Shown here piece by piece: positions 1 to 16,869 of a stretch of DNA of 64,000 nt. The stretch is from assembly GCA_973895155.1 (NCBI GenBank), contig OZ316892.1, positions 1,240,001 through 1,304,000 on the forward strand, read 5' to 3'. The notes below the pieces were generated by a model. It had not been told where the DNA came from and made no database searches. It saw nothing but the letters and a program-made list of their open reading frames with translations. This DNA comes from Marsupella aquatica. Its lineage: Eukaryota; Marchantiophyta. Position 1 is the stretch's first letter; the number at the start of each line of letters is the position of its first letter. The position numbers were made by a program, and so were the translations under genes.

Positions 1-2105
1 CCTTGTGGGTCAAAGTGCATCCGAGCTGAAGGCAAGGCTTGGTAGAATCGTTGACAGCGATTTTCAAAACGGCACTATTCGTGCTCTTCCAAAGATGGAC
101 TTGGAGCTTGCAACAGATAATAAGCAGCCAGGTCACTTCCACCCCCCGTTCGGATCCCTATTCCGAACTGAATCATCGAAAGTCTTGCCAGCTCCATAAA
201 TCCAGGGAATCAATTAATTTGAAGTCTCCCAGAGGGACTTGAACAGGGTTGGAGTGACCTATGTGCTGATAGTGAAGTAATTGTGTCTATCTTGGACTGC
301 AGTTGTTCCACCAGTTGGGATAATAATGGGTTCCGACTCGGATCTCCCTGTGATGAAAGATGCGGCGCAGATCCTAGATGTTTTTGGCATTGCTTACGAG
401 GTGCGATGCCTCATCCATGACAGATTTCTTGAATTAATATCTAGGCTTGAAGGCCAGCTTCTTACTCTTTTTCGTTAACTGCTGATGTCACATGTGAATG
501 ATGACCATATCCTCGTTGAAAATCTATTTTGATTGGACATTACTGTTGGATCGACTGAAAGCAGATATCTAAAAAATTCGGGAAATGAGGTTAGCTTATT
601 CATGAATGCTATCACCTTTGACTCATGACTATTGAGTTGGAATGGAGATTTGTTGGCATTCTTTTCTTTTGATCAATTCAATTTGAAATTGCTACTGAGC
701 ATCGTCAGTGTTGTGTTGTGACAGTTGACAATTGTTTCTGCACATCGGACACCGGATCGGATGGTTACATATGCCCAAAACGCGCACAAGCGAGGTGTGA
801 AAGTTATTATTGCAGGGGCTGGTGGGGCTGCTCATTTACCTGGTTCGTGACACTTCTCACTGAGAAGCTATTCATTCGTGCTTGACAATCAGTATGCCGG
901 AAGAAATGCCTCAGTCAATGCACTCCGAAGTCTCTGCTATCCTTGGAGGTCCATTGGGCAAGCTGCTCATTAGAGGGTTTGAACAAGGAATGTTTGATTT
1001 CTCGGATTGCAAGAAGACATCGTTAGATCTCACTGCAAGTATTGGAAACATTTGATCTCCATATGTCACTGCAAGTATCTGCTGCGACTCAGTGATGAGC
1101 GACTGGCTTCATTTCGGCATGGACCATCATTTCTAATATGAATGCCAACTCCTTATTGCCGACACCTACCTTGGGAACAGAATAAATGCCTAGAGTGACT
1201 TTTGAAGGTTTATCTGCTCAAGTTTTCACGACTTTGAATATGCTTGTGGGCTGTCCACGTTACCAGGCATGGTAGCAGCTCTTACTCCACTTCCTGTCAT
1301 TGGAGTTCCAGTCAAGGGCTCATCAACCGATGGCTTGGATTCGCTGCTCTCTATTGTTCAGGTTTCTCACACCCCTATAACGTGCTTAGGGAGTTGTTTA
1401 AATCGTTGTTTATTGAAATTTCTGGCCTTACGAGTTTCTCACTCAATGATTAATTTTTCGGCTCAGTTGCTGGGTAATGTGACTCGGACTATGCTCATTA
1501 CGCAGTTTGGGGACTTAGACAACTTGAATTTTCGATGAAGAGTTTCGGATATAAGAAACAGTAGCGCACGAAATGGAGGATCCTGCATAGATGCTTCAAA
1601 AGTAAAAGATTTGTTGGATTCCCCTATTTTGCGGTGCAGATGCCAAGAGGTGTACCTGTGGCTGCCGTGGCCATCCAGAATGCGACAAATGCAGGACTAC
1701 TGGCTGTGCGCATACTTGGAACAGCTGACGCGCAGCACCTAGACAGGTAAGTTTGCTCTCCTGTTGGCGAGTAGTTGAGTCAATTTCTATCGTAACGGTA
1801 GCTCTAGTGCCAAAATCCTGATCACTTGAGCTAATTCTTCCTGGGTGATCCTTTCGGACCCAGTTCGTTCGTATCCATTCTCGATCGTAAAGGACTCTTT
1901 TGTGAAAGTTCAAAAGAAATTTTATTAATTAGTGATCATTGGGGGATGTGCTGTCAAATATAAAGTTCTTGTTTGGCGCGACTCTGACTTTGTTTGCCTT
2001 ATTCCCTTATTCAGGATGATGAAGTACCAGGATGAGTTGAGGGATACGGTACTCAGTAAAGTTGAAAAGCTGGAGAGAGTGGGTTGGCAAAAGTACCTAA
2101 AATAA
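1..2105 (+). CDS. Phosphoribosylaminoimidazole carboxylase, C-terminal PurE domain (5' part outside window)
   Basis: Purine biosynthesis step converting AIR to CAIR. In plants and fungi the ATP-dependent PurK half and the PurE mutase half are fused, and this is the 3' end of such a gene. Exons that join in frame are 1-131, 303-400, 725-842, 1267-1361, 1640-1746 and 2015-2105 (TAA at 2103-2105). The first exon encodes the end of the PurK half ([14 protein letters not shown]). The next encodes the PurE start [17 protein letters not shown], then SAHRTPDRM, then [13 protein letters not shown] split across the intron to [15 protein letters not shown], then [12 protein letters not shown]. These are the conserved nucleotide-binding and active-site loops of PurE. 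The protein ends WQKYLK, like plant homologues. Introns run from about 170 to about 420 bp and are all GT-AG. No broken frame was seen. Plant enzymes are usually plastid-targeted, but the N-terminus is not in the window. Confidence 0.95.
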
Positions 2106-3206
2106 GAAAGACTTGGCAATCAGCCATAATGGCTACAAAATTTTGCTGCTACCAAGAATTGGTCGGATTCATATTACAGTGTAACAAGAGCGATTATCAC
2201 CAAAAGGAGAGACATTAGAAGTAGGTTTGTGATGTTATGTTCACGGCGTTACATTCTTGGTGACGAGCCCGTCCCTCGGGTGGAACTTCCTGTTAAGAGT
2301 CTTTTGGACGCCTGGATTTCTCGCACATCTGAAGGGCTCCAATACAGAGCAAGTTGTAACATATAATCTTCTACAAAAGCACCAATGGATGTACCACTGT
2401 GGAAAAGGTGAGTACATGTTTTCGGCTTCGGCTGGACAAGTTTGGTATGCGATGGAGAGATTGTAGTGTAGACGAAATGATTTATCCGTGGAAAGTATGA
2501 CTTCCAGGCGCTTAACATTTGTCCAACTTAAATCCCCGAAAGAATACCGCATTTGACCAATGAAGGCAAGCCGTAAGTAATCTTCACTGAACTGCCCGGC
2601 GTGTGATAGCCAGGAGCAGGACTTCTTGTGACCACGAACTTCAAAAAACCGGTGGAAAATAAAGCTAGTTAAAAGGTTTACCTTACAGGTGCAAGGTGCA
2701 TTGATCCCTAGTATGCCCTGAACTGTCACACCAGACGGCTCTATCCACTAAAGCAGAATTGAACTAACAGGAGTTACTTGGTAATATTTTCCAACTATCA
2801 GTTAACATTCGAAAGACGAGGTCAAACTGAATAGAGGTATAGCTTTACAAGAGATTATGGACATGTAAGCGAGAGATCTCCGGGTCATGCGAATTCTAAG
2901 GTATCAAGCGAGGTCCAGTTGAGCCGGTGGCTGGTGTTTGTGCAAGTGTACCCAGCCCTGGTGTCTGTGCGAGACCCAGTCCATGGCCGATATTTGTAGC
3001 CCACTTGAAGAAGTGAGAAAATCTAGAATAATATCGGAATTGTGACAAGATTCGACTTGTGGGCGATATTGAGTTTAATATCAGTATTAATGTATTAGCC
3101 TGGGATTTCTTTTAAGAAAAGCTCTTAGATAAGTACACTGTGAAAAGCGTCGAGTCGAGTCGTTTGACTTTACGAAATATATCAATAATGAGTCATCGGC
3201 GAGACG

Positions 3207-3318
3207 AGGTGTGAACCACAAGAATTCCTTTCTATTTTTCCGGGGCCTAAATTGGACCAGGCAAGGTGTGAACCACAAGAATTCCTTTCTATTTTTCCGG
3301 GGCCTAAATTGGAACAGA
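3207..3318. repeat. Two-copy tandem duplication, unit 57 bp
   Basis: The unit beginning AGGTGTGAACCACAAGAATT at 3207 recurs at 3264 with almost no change, ending in CCTAAATTGGAMCAG in both copies. Confidence 0.9.
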
Positions 3319-3810
3319 CGTATAATGTGGATTGATCATCAGCGTTTCTGGATTAGATGCGTCGCTAACTGACATGCGATCTTTCCAGCAGAAGAATGAT
3401 GTCCCCTTTTTCCTGGACATGACGCATAGACTGTGCCCCATCAAGTCAGTTGTCCTTTGCTGACGAGGTCTAATCTACTGTATCCATAATAAAAAATCCA
3501 CACCCTATCCTTTGACATTGACTCGGTCGACATTTTTTCCGCTTGTTGCTACAGTCCATCAATGTTCACGGAAGACTGCCCAGTCTCGATGTTGAGGTCG
3601 ACATGCATGCAGGCGACAAGTCTTCTTGGTCGAGACTTGGTAAGAAAGCCGAATTGTAAGCTAGAATTCGACATCGAAATTGAGATCAACGGTCAAGTGC
3701 ACATACTTGGGCATGTAACGGGGAGAACCATCGGCACCATGACCTGCTGATAAATGCACATATTCCAGTAGCACCTATTCATGGTAGCAGCAGTTCATGG
3801 TGCCAACGTT

Positions 3811-3904
3811 CCTCCTAGTTAAAAGAGTCCCATCCAAATTGTTCTCCAGAGTGTAACCCTCCTAGTTAAAAGAGCCCCATCCAAATTGTTCTCCAGAGTG
3901 TAAC
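3811..3904. repeat. Two-copy tandem duplication, unit 47 bp
   Basis: The unit CCTCCTAGTTAAAAGAG... at 3811-3857 is repeated at 3858-3904 with a single T/C difference seen (GTCCC versus GCCCC). Confidence 0.9.
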
Positions 3905-5112
3905 CTCCACAGGTAGAAACTGTCGACGTGAAAATTTTGAAATCTTGCAGGTGCACATTCCAGGTCAATGCCTGCAGCTTGGACCCGTGTCTGATGACCG
4001 GGCCCTATTCTACATGTCAAATGCTGTTCTATACCATGCTCGTAAAGAACCAAGGCTAAGAAAGCAGTAGAAATAGAAGAGGTGTTCTTCAGTCATGACG
4101 AAAGTTTGCCCAAATAAGCGGTCCCCTTCTGAGCGATGTCTAAGTTAACCAGGTTATTGATCACGAACCCACCTCGCAGATTCACGTGTTGAACTCGATC
4201 ATGCTATATGCTGCATGTGGCTGTGATGAACTGGAAAGAAGCAGCAGTCGAGTGAGGTAGTTAGAGACAGAAAACACTCAACGATGTGAAAACGTGCACC
4301 AGTTGACTGACTCGAATGGAGCTGACATAACTGCGAAAAGAAGTAGAATTCCTTTACCTACGTACTTAAGGCAGCAAATTGTCGTGAATGTAAAACACTA
4401 GCTGAGGAGGCCATGTACAGAATTATTGACGCAAGTTATTATTAATAACAATAGATACACGATGCAGTGGATTACGGTCAACTTGGCAACTTGCATCTAG
4501 TGTAGGCTGTCCGAGTCGTGATTGCCATCAGACGATGCTTGGACTATCACGATTGCAAACTAGCGAGAGCCTTGGTGACTTCAAGTGTTGCACCGCCCGG
4601 CCCTCAGATCTGTACCTCGAATGAATTAAGGGAATCAAATCAATGACAACCAGTTACGTTACAGTAGATCGAAGACTTAGAGGTGTAGATAGTAGTAGAG
4701 CATGATAACAGACAAGTACACAACGTGAAGTCACGTAGATAGGATTTAGAGTGAACATCACAGACCTCGATCGAATTCCCAGACTTCATCCTAGCTTATT
4801 TTCAAGGCAAGCTCTGAAACGATTTCTTCAAGCGCATCAGACGTGCAGATGGAAAAACTCAATACCGTCAGGACCGAGAATTCCCCGAATCAACCCGAAC
4901 ACAATATAAAGCTTTCCCATTTTATCGATCGATTAATGCTTTCGTTTCAATTGGAATCTCTCCGCTTCAGTCCCACGAAATGCTAGACTCTTCGTTATGG
5001 TAACGACTGGTTCGACCAAATTTAAACGTACTATATTGGACTCAGATTTCTGGAACATCCTTCGACTGCTTTCCCTGACATCACAACGGGCTCCACAGGC
5101 CCGACCGGGGTT

Positions 5113-5215
5113 TCAATGGCAATCCTCCAACTGCGCAGTTCCAACCTTACAACACACTGAGATTTCAAGCGTAAGACATCAGTGTGCAATGTAGAAGCAC
5201 CACAAGCATGATCGG
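5113..5215 (+). repeat. Dispersed repeat copy 1 (pairs with 8705-8815)
   Basis: About 105 bp starting CAATGGCAATCCTCCAACTG and ending near CACAAGCATGATCGGG. It is nearly the same as 8705-8815 in the same orientation, with scattered substitutions. Confidence 0.85.
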
Positions 5216-7439
5216 GGGCCCGACCCGACCACTATTTCAGTTCTAATCATGATCGAAAGAAAGTATAATGGTATGTATGTCCCGATGCACGGTCATGCCA
5301 ACCCGGTCTCACATATACGAGACAGCTTGCTGAGCAGTATTATGAACATCCGCTCACTTCGTTGCTGCTGGAGCGGTCGAGACGGTGTCCTGGTCTAATA
5401 ATGCTTGCCGAGTACTGGCAGCTAAAAGAGTCGTTCAGTCAAATACGCAAATAACCAAGTCGACAGCAGTCGTTTATTAGTGGTACTTTGGGTATGGACT
5501 TATGTTCATTGCTCTTGATTCCCAACTAAGACCTAGACAACGTCGACGTACGCACAGATGCCCCGCTTTCAATGGCCAACTCGATTCATTAAAGAGATGT
5601 ATATTATATTTGCTAGACTATTTAGTGTGCAGGCATCATCGCATTGCAGACGGGACCCGAGATGGGAAGAAAGACAAGTTCACCCCAGCCGTTTGTGCGA
5701 AGGTCAAGTTAGGACGGGGCACAACTAATTTAGCGTACAGTAACTTACAGCTTCCAAACTCTACTAAGCACCGAATGTAAGATCACTTCCTAACTACGGT
5801 ACAATTATGTACAACACAACATTGGATAAAAAAAACTAAACAAGAAACTTGTGAGGTGCTCTATCATTTAGGCTCTAATGACAACCACCCAGGGCATAAT
5901 GTTAGTATTTAGGCAGCGCGTAGTCCTTCATATATAATACCTGAAGAAGATTCAGCATGAAGTGTCTGTCGAGCATGACGTTCGTGATAACTCATCGCTT
6001 GCCTGTGCGGTAGTTTAGGACGAATGAGGTTTCCTTCTTCCCAGCTCAGTTGCACATGTGCGTTCGATTCGGGGTCGCCAGCAAATGGTGATAGTATGGC
6101 TGATTCAAGAAGAGTCAACTGGTGGCTCGACAGTCACTGCACAGAGCACTGAATCGAGGTCGCCAAACAGGGCAAGGGCAAGCAAAAATTGCAGCAACAT
6201 TCATGACTAACAATCCACCAGCAGACCGTGGGCAAAGAACTAACGACGAGCCAGCTCCTTAAGTACCGCAGGCCGAATTCTACCGTAGCCAACGATCGAT
6301 GGATGGTTCGGTGCATCCGGGACTAGAGCGGACACGAGAGTCCTGATCTGCGGCGGCTTGTTCAGAACTAGTCAGTTCTTGTTCGTGTTGTGGAGTGTAC
6401 ACCTAGGAAGGACTAAGAAACTCGGCTAGCTAGGCTAAATTCATGATGTCTGACTGACCCTCTAAGCTAGTTTCAGGCTGGAATCCATAAGTTACAGCAT
6501 CCGGTAGCAGCTGTGAGCCAGGCTGTGACAGAGGTCCAGTTCGATCCAAGTACCCTAAGTACAGACCGGCACACATGACTCAGATGGGCTCACGGGCCTG
6601 TCACGTACACCAGCCTGGTCAGGTTTTAAATTTCCCGCATATCCTTCAGTGCACCGTGCGCGAGTTTTGTGGTCAGCTTCTGCAAAATGGCTAGCTATAT
6701 ATATCATAGGCAAGCAGATGGCAATCATACCTGCTTTGGCACCCACAACTCGCTCAAACAAATTCGGACCAAGTCTATCTACAAGTAAGACATCCTTTTG
6801 CCTTCGGACCACGGCAGCGTCACATTCCTTTCTCCCTGATTCCAGTTGCATCGGTTGCACTGAAAACTTAACGACTCACGATGCCATCACGCTGATGAAC
6901 AGCACGTTCATGGTAAAGCCCTAACACGCCGGACAGTAAGCATCCTTCCTCGTTGACAGACAATCTTGTAGGACCAGACTCACTTGGCACCAGGGAATTT
7001 CAATGTGTAACAGACTGAACCCAAAAAGAAGCCTGCGAACGACATTCAGCAAAGCTTGTCGAATCACTGGGGGGACGGGGTGACTTCTTCGGAAGAGAAG
7101 CACTGTAGCTATGGTGTTTGCATGCCAGCTATTGCGTCACGCAGGCCAGTACAAAGTAGTCTAGTACCAATGCATGTCCGCAGAACTGGCATCCTGCAGT
7201 AGCTTTGACCACCTGTCAGTGAATTTTAGCTTTTCGATGTGCAGGAATCATTCACAGCAGATCTACCTCCAGTAGCAGTTAGTATTCAATCTCCCATGGA
7301 TGGTGACTTTGTACTAAGTAACACTTGTAACAATTAACCTAACAATCAAGGGTGGGTTTGCACACATTACCCACTACTACTATTCACTTACTCTTGCACC
7401 ATTCTATCTGAGAACCATGATAGTGTCACTAGGCCAATT

Positions 7440-8440
7440 AATTTATTATCTCATCCATGACACATTTTTATGAGTGAGTTAGATCAATTGATGATAAATG
7501 TAATATCTTAAAGATTTTTACCTTATAATAATATTAATTAATATTCCAAAACTAAAGTACTTATAACATTTACGTATGAATTTTTCATTTTTATATTAAA
7601 TATTCACGTATGAATTTTTTATCTTGATAAGATAATCAATATTAAAAATCTAAATATTTATAATAAAATATTTTATATATTTGATAAATTAATTATATTA
7701 AAAATATTATTATATTAAAATAAATTTTTAATAACAAAATAAAATATAATAAAATTATTAATTAATAAAAATTATTTTTATAATTATATTAAATTTTATA
7801 ATTTTAATTAATTATATTTTTAAATAAATTTTTAAATAATATAAAAATATAATTTGTATATAAAAATATAATATTATTGAATTAATTTTAATAATAATTA
7901 AAAATTTTATTTTTAAAAATTATTTAAATTTAAATTATTAATATTAAAGAAATATTTTAAAAGTAATATTTTAAAAAATATATTTTTTATATATATCAAA
8001 ATTAAATATATATTTTAAAAAATAAAATAAATATATAAAATAATTTAAAATAAAATAAATATTTCTTTGTCAAATTATCTTAAATTTAATTATTTAATTT
8101 AATTATTAATTTTATATTAAATATTAAAAAAATAAATTATAAGATAATTTGACAAAGAATTATAATAAAAATATATATTCAATTTAAAAAATTTTATAAT
8201 AAAAATTTAATCAAATTTAAATTATATTAAAATAATTATTTTAATTTATTATTATTAATTATTTATAATTTAAAAAATATAAAATAATTTTTATAAAATA
8301 ATTTTTAAATTTAAATGTCAATGATAATATTAAATCTATGTAATTTTAATTTTATAATGGTATAAAAAATTCAAAATAGAAACATTAATAAATGGAGTAC
8401 TTTCAAAAATAATTGAAAAAAAATCATAAGTTGTAGACTT
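7440..8440. other. Extremely AT-rich 1-kb island
   Basis: Almost only A and T for about 1 kb, mostly irregular runs of AATT/TTAAA words, sharply unlike the balanced composition on both sides. No open frame or tandem unit is evident. It contains a perfect 20-bp inverted repeat (8063-8082 and 8140-8159). It could be an AT-rich transposon remnant, a matrix-attachment region or inserted organellar DNA; the sequence alone does not decide. Confidence 0.85.
8063..8159. repeat. Perfect 20-bp inverted repeat with 57-nt spacer
   Basis: TTCTTTGTCAAATTATCTTA at 8063-8082 is the exact reverse complement of 8140-8159. It could be a small MITE-like unit or a hairpin within the AT island. Confidence 0.85.
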
Positions 8441-8447
8441 TCAGAGA

Positions 8448-8720
8448 CAATCCTCCAAACTGAATTTCATTGGCAAACATGGCACTTTCAATGCCAATCC
8501 TCCAAACTGAGTTTCATTGGCAAACATTGCCCTTTCAATGGCAATCTTCAATGGCAATCCTCCAAGCTGAGCTTCATTGGCAAACACCCCAAGCCTCCAA
8601 GCTGAGTTTCATTGACAAACATGGCACTTTCAATGGCAATCCTCCAAACTGAGTTTCATTGTCAAACACCCCAAGCCGTTTCAGTGGCAAATCCTCCAAG
8701 CTTAGTTGCAATGGCAATCC
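8448..8720. repeat. Irregular tandem repeat array, unit about 47 bp
   Basis: Five or more diverged units built from TTTCATTGGCAAACATGGC, ACTTTCAATGGCAATC and CTCCAAACTGAG segments. Some units carry a variant insert (CACCCCAAGCC). The array abuts the AT island on its left and runs into the dispersed repeat at 8705. Confidence 0.9.
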
Positions 8721-8815
8721 TCCAACTGCGCCCAATTCCAACCTTACAACATCACTGAGATTTCTAGCGGACGACATCAGTGTGCACTCTAGAAGCACCA
8801 CAAGCATGATCGGGA
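8705..8815 (+). repeat. Dispersed repeat copy 2 (pairs with 5113-5215)
   Basis: Same 105-bp sequence as 5113-5215, including the TGAGATTTC and AGAAGCACCACAAGCATGA segments. The copies lie 3.6 kb apart in direct orientation. Confidence 0.85.
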
Positions 8816-11800
8816 TATGCCTCACCAGCATTGGAACAGCATGTCAGTGCTACAAATGTCATACAAGGATAGCTAGCGAGCTTCTCAGTCAATGATGGTC
8901 TTCATCCGATCCATTCTGTAACAAAATATTGTGACTGTGGCACTTGCTTACCTCGACTGGATGGACTACAAACAAGACATTGCGGCACTCGCTGACCTCG
9001 AATGGAAATGGAATACAAAGGCTTTGCCCTGAACTATATAGGCGAAGTACTGCGTGAAGCTTGCGAGTCGAATGATCGCACGCTAGGTAGGGAGGGGATC
9101 AGATAACGTACACCGGGACCCAGTTCTGGACGGTGCAAGGGTTTACTAAACTGGCTTCACGACAGCTAGAATTTCGATTCCGATTCTGACTGGAATTGAT
9201 TGTTTTTGGAGTTGGGTGCTTGTCATGCTTTGATACGAAGACAGGCGCGAAATGTGGTTAAGGATCTCGGCCTTGAATCTTGTGCAAGTTTTCCTCACAT
9301 CGGGCCCTCTCCTTCGATCTTTCCCCTCCCAAGCAGGACCATGATCACTATAGATTAATCACAGTTAATTGCCACCGGCCAAAGGCTGACTTGAATTGAA
9401 AGGTGAAGCAGATGGATTCGTCAGCACTCAACAGATGAAATCATGTTCCAGACGTCTCTATCAGTGGTCGGTCATAGATCTTGCAACTTGTCAGTATAAA
9501 TAATTGTATAGAACGCAGTTCGCATTCCAATTAAAGCCCGTTTCGTAGGTCCATTTCTTCCTCGTTACAGATTCTATCTCTAACAAACTATTTCCAAGTT
9601 GACAACAGCTGCCATTCCGTTCATCTGCTACTATGCTTCGACCGCCATCTTCAGATAAGAGATATTTCCAGATTAGTAGCGCCGGCGTCGAAACCTTGCA
9701 ATGCCCGGAGGTCGGTTGTAATAAAATACGCTTACAAGGAAGCCACACCCAAATCTGCCAGCTACTGACCAATATTCCGACAGATGATGTACAGGTGTAT
9801 GATGCACTACAAAGTCCAAGAGTTCTCAGTCCTTAACGGATCATAAAGCCCTCCCGTGGTAACAGCTTCACAGAAATAATCAGAAATTTATCACTCTCCG
9901 GGCTGCCTGGCTGCAATTATGGCTATTAGACAGCGGCCAGCTTACGCTTGTCGTCAATTCTCGACCAGCCCCTCTGAGATTTGCGGTCCTGGCTCAGACG
10001 GGACAGCGTAAGGTACTGTGCGACTAGCTCTACAAGTTAAAATTCTGACATTTGGTCGGTGCTTGGTCGACGTCGATCAATGCAGGTCAAAAAAATCGAC
10101 GTGACTGTGGTCGGTGCATGCCTGGCGTGAACTCTTATAATCATTTGCTATCTGGTCGGTGTTTCAGTAACATCGCTACATCATCACTCAAATTCGAACA
10201 GTGATATCGTTCAGCTCCGTTCGAATGTACAGCGTACAGACAGCAGTGTCTCAAGTGGCAACGGCCCAACACCCATCTTCCTCCTCCAGTCAACTTTGTC
10301 ATGTTTCTCGAAGTTCTTTCATTCAATCCATAGCCTGTAATGATCTCGCCCAGTTCGCATTGGGTTATAATAATCCGAATCAATGGAATCTTGTTGGCTG
10401 GTGGGCCCTGGTTGGCTCCAACCCAGTTGTTCATATCTTTGTCAGGACTCGCATAGGCACGGTCCACATTTCAGTTTGTCTGGACATAACAAGACGGCAC
10501 GGCGTGTCAACTGCGCACAATACTAAATGTCTGTCGCTGATCTGGGGAAAAGAAACCTTGGGAAAACCGTGTGGACATGCCGTCGTGACAATCGTTCGCG
10601 TCATCTCACAGGCGAGGTAGACGTTACGCCCAAGCCACCTGGACTGTAGGCTTGAAGTGATACCCATACAGACACGTTAATTGATCATCTGTAAGAGAGT
10701 TACTGTGTACGTACTGTCCCAGGTCATACATTTTGACACGCTCATACACTGTTCCGTGATCCATATCCTGAGCCGAAAAATTCACATGTATGAAAATCAA
10801 ATCTATGAAGTTAAGACCTTGACTACTAGGTGGATGTCCCGAAAGCACAAGTGTTGGAGTCCACTTCCATGACATCTCATGTGATTAAATACAAATATAA
10901 TCAAATCTCGAATATCAACCGATTTTGTTATAAAATAGTAAACGAAAATTCCACTCAGCTGCAAAGATTCAAAGATCAGATGAAAAGAAAATAGAAAGAA
11001 ATTACTCAGCTAATGAACATAATCCCGTTAGCTACGGTCACAACCTATCGAAAGTACATGAGCGAGAGCAATACAATTATCACTTCCCGGAAATGATGAT
11101 CTTGGCTCATGCAGTAGTGCTATCAATACAAATCACAGCTTTTGGAAATGTATAGACGAACACTGACGGGACCATATTGTGGGTGGTTAAGCTTTGTCAA
11201 GTGTTTCCTCCCGCATCTTCACAAACAGGAAGAGATCTTCTGCCATGATTGGAGAGTCTCAGAGCATAAAAAATCGGAAGCCACCTCTTAACTACTAAAC
11301 TTGTTGGCTTTCTCTTGTTGCTGGAGTTTAAACATGTGACACGATCAGCATCTGTTCCAGTTTATTACATACATCTTACATTTTCGTTTTTGGGGTTCAA
11401 TGTTCAATGTTCAATGTTGCTAGCTACGTGTTAACCATAAGATTTACACTAAAACAGCGGTGTACGCCAATCCTATTGCAATCGTACAGCAGATCACCAT
11501 CGTCACTCGCACTGCAATAACCCGTGCAGATTACCTGTTCGAACATGCGTTCTATTAGAAAGCCTGGTGGTGATTGGTGTGTAGGATTGCCTCGTGCGTT
11601 ACGGTTATCCTTCCCAGTTCCAACGACCTCCTGCCTGCATGCAACTAAATTAACTGGAAAACAATTGCCAGTGTTTAGGGCTATCCTTCCCAGTGCCAAC
11701 GACCTCCTGCATGGATGCAACTAAATTAACTGGAAAACAATTGCTGGTGTTTCGTCCAGTGGCAAACGATAAACATTCTAAAGTACAAGACTCTAATGTC

Positions 11801-12657
11801 CGATTATTGTAGGAAATGACTACTGTTCTACTTCTTCCAAAACATACAACTCACACAGTGACCCACAGTACATTCGTTATCTGAAACTCTAGACATCTAT
11901 TCATGCATGATAATGATAGTACATTTGTAGCATCAATCCACAGAAACAGAATTATGTCAATCACCTGAGTCACGAAAACAGGTGTGCATGGAGTGATCCT
12001 ATACTATAACAAAACATTATTTGTAGGGATAAATGGCCTTAGTTGGTGATGCAGCATTTGTATAATTAAGATCCCATGCAGAGAGTCCAATTTATCAGAA
12101 AAGATCTTATTCACAAATATGTAGAAGCTTGTCCAATGCCAGTTCTCAAAATTTTCCCTTTCATTGAAGATCCAAAGTTCATGTCGGCAAGTCCAACGAT
12201 GAACAACCTCGTTTTTAATCGAATTCTCAGTTATCGGTGTGGAAAATTGCGATCAGGGAAAGGAAGTTTTAGTTGAGATTGGACTAATGAAGGGTGAGAG
12301 CTCGTAAACCTGTGCATACTCCCTGTAAAAAGCTCGTCATGTTGTAGGGTGTCAACGCACAGAGTAGGTTTCTACAGAATTTTAAAGAAAGATGGCAGGT
12401 CGCCCTGTAGAAACGTGGACCATGAGTTCTCTCCCACCGCAAAAATATTGGTATGTGCGAATGATGTTTACGAGGGGGCCAATATCATCAATGAATTGAT
12501 CCATAAGTTGAACTAGATTGGCAACCAATACACGGGATATTCGTATGATTCGCTTACCTTGCTCTTCGCCTTTACAATAGATAAATTGAATGCAATGTGA
12601 CTCAAAATCCAATGAGAGTCTTGAATCCAGAATTAATTTAACTACGCAGAAATCTAC
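8816..12657. other. Intergenic spacer, no recognised gene
   Basis: About 3.8 kb with only short, unrecognised open frames (the longest about 140 codons at 10201-10620). It holds one tandem duplication at 11604-11751. The right end is the presumed 3' flank of CDC48. Confidence 0.55.
11604..11751. repeat. Two-copy tandem duplication, unit about 76 bp
   Basis: The segment TATCCTTCCCAGTTCCAACG ... GAAAACAATTGCCAGTGTTT is followed at once by a second copy with a few substitutions. Confidence 0.9.

Positions 12658-16869
<4,212 letters not shown>

Larger units (their letters stand above)
2106..7439. other. Intergenic spacer, no recognised gene
   Basis: About 5.3 kb without a coding region I can support. 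Open frames on both strands are short and match no family I know. It contains two exact-copy short tandem duplications and one copy of a repeat shared with 8.7 kb, listed separately. Confidence 0.6.

Noticed and set aside
2715-2765. tRNA-like A-box on the minus strand (GCTTTAGTGGATAGAGC)
   Set aside because: It resembles a D-arm, but no matching B-box, T-arm or acceptor stem can be folded around it.
10141-10620. Overlapping open frames on both strands
   Set aside because: Neither shows a recognisable domain, and the two strands are equally open, as in chance frames.
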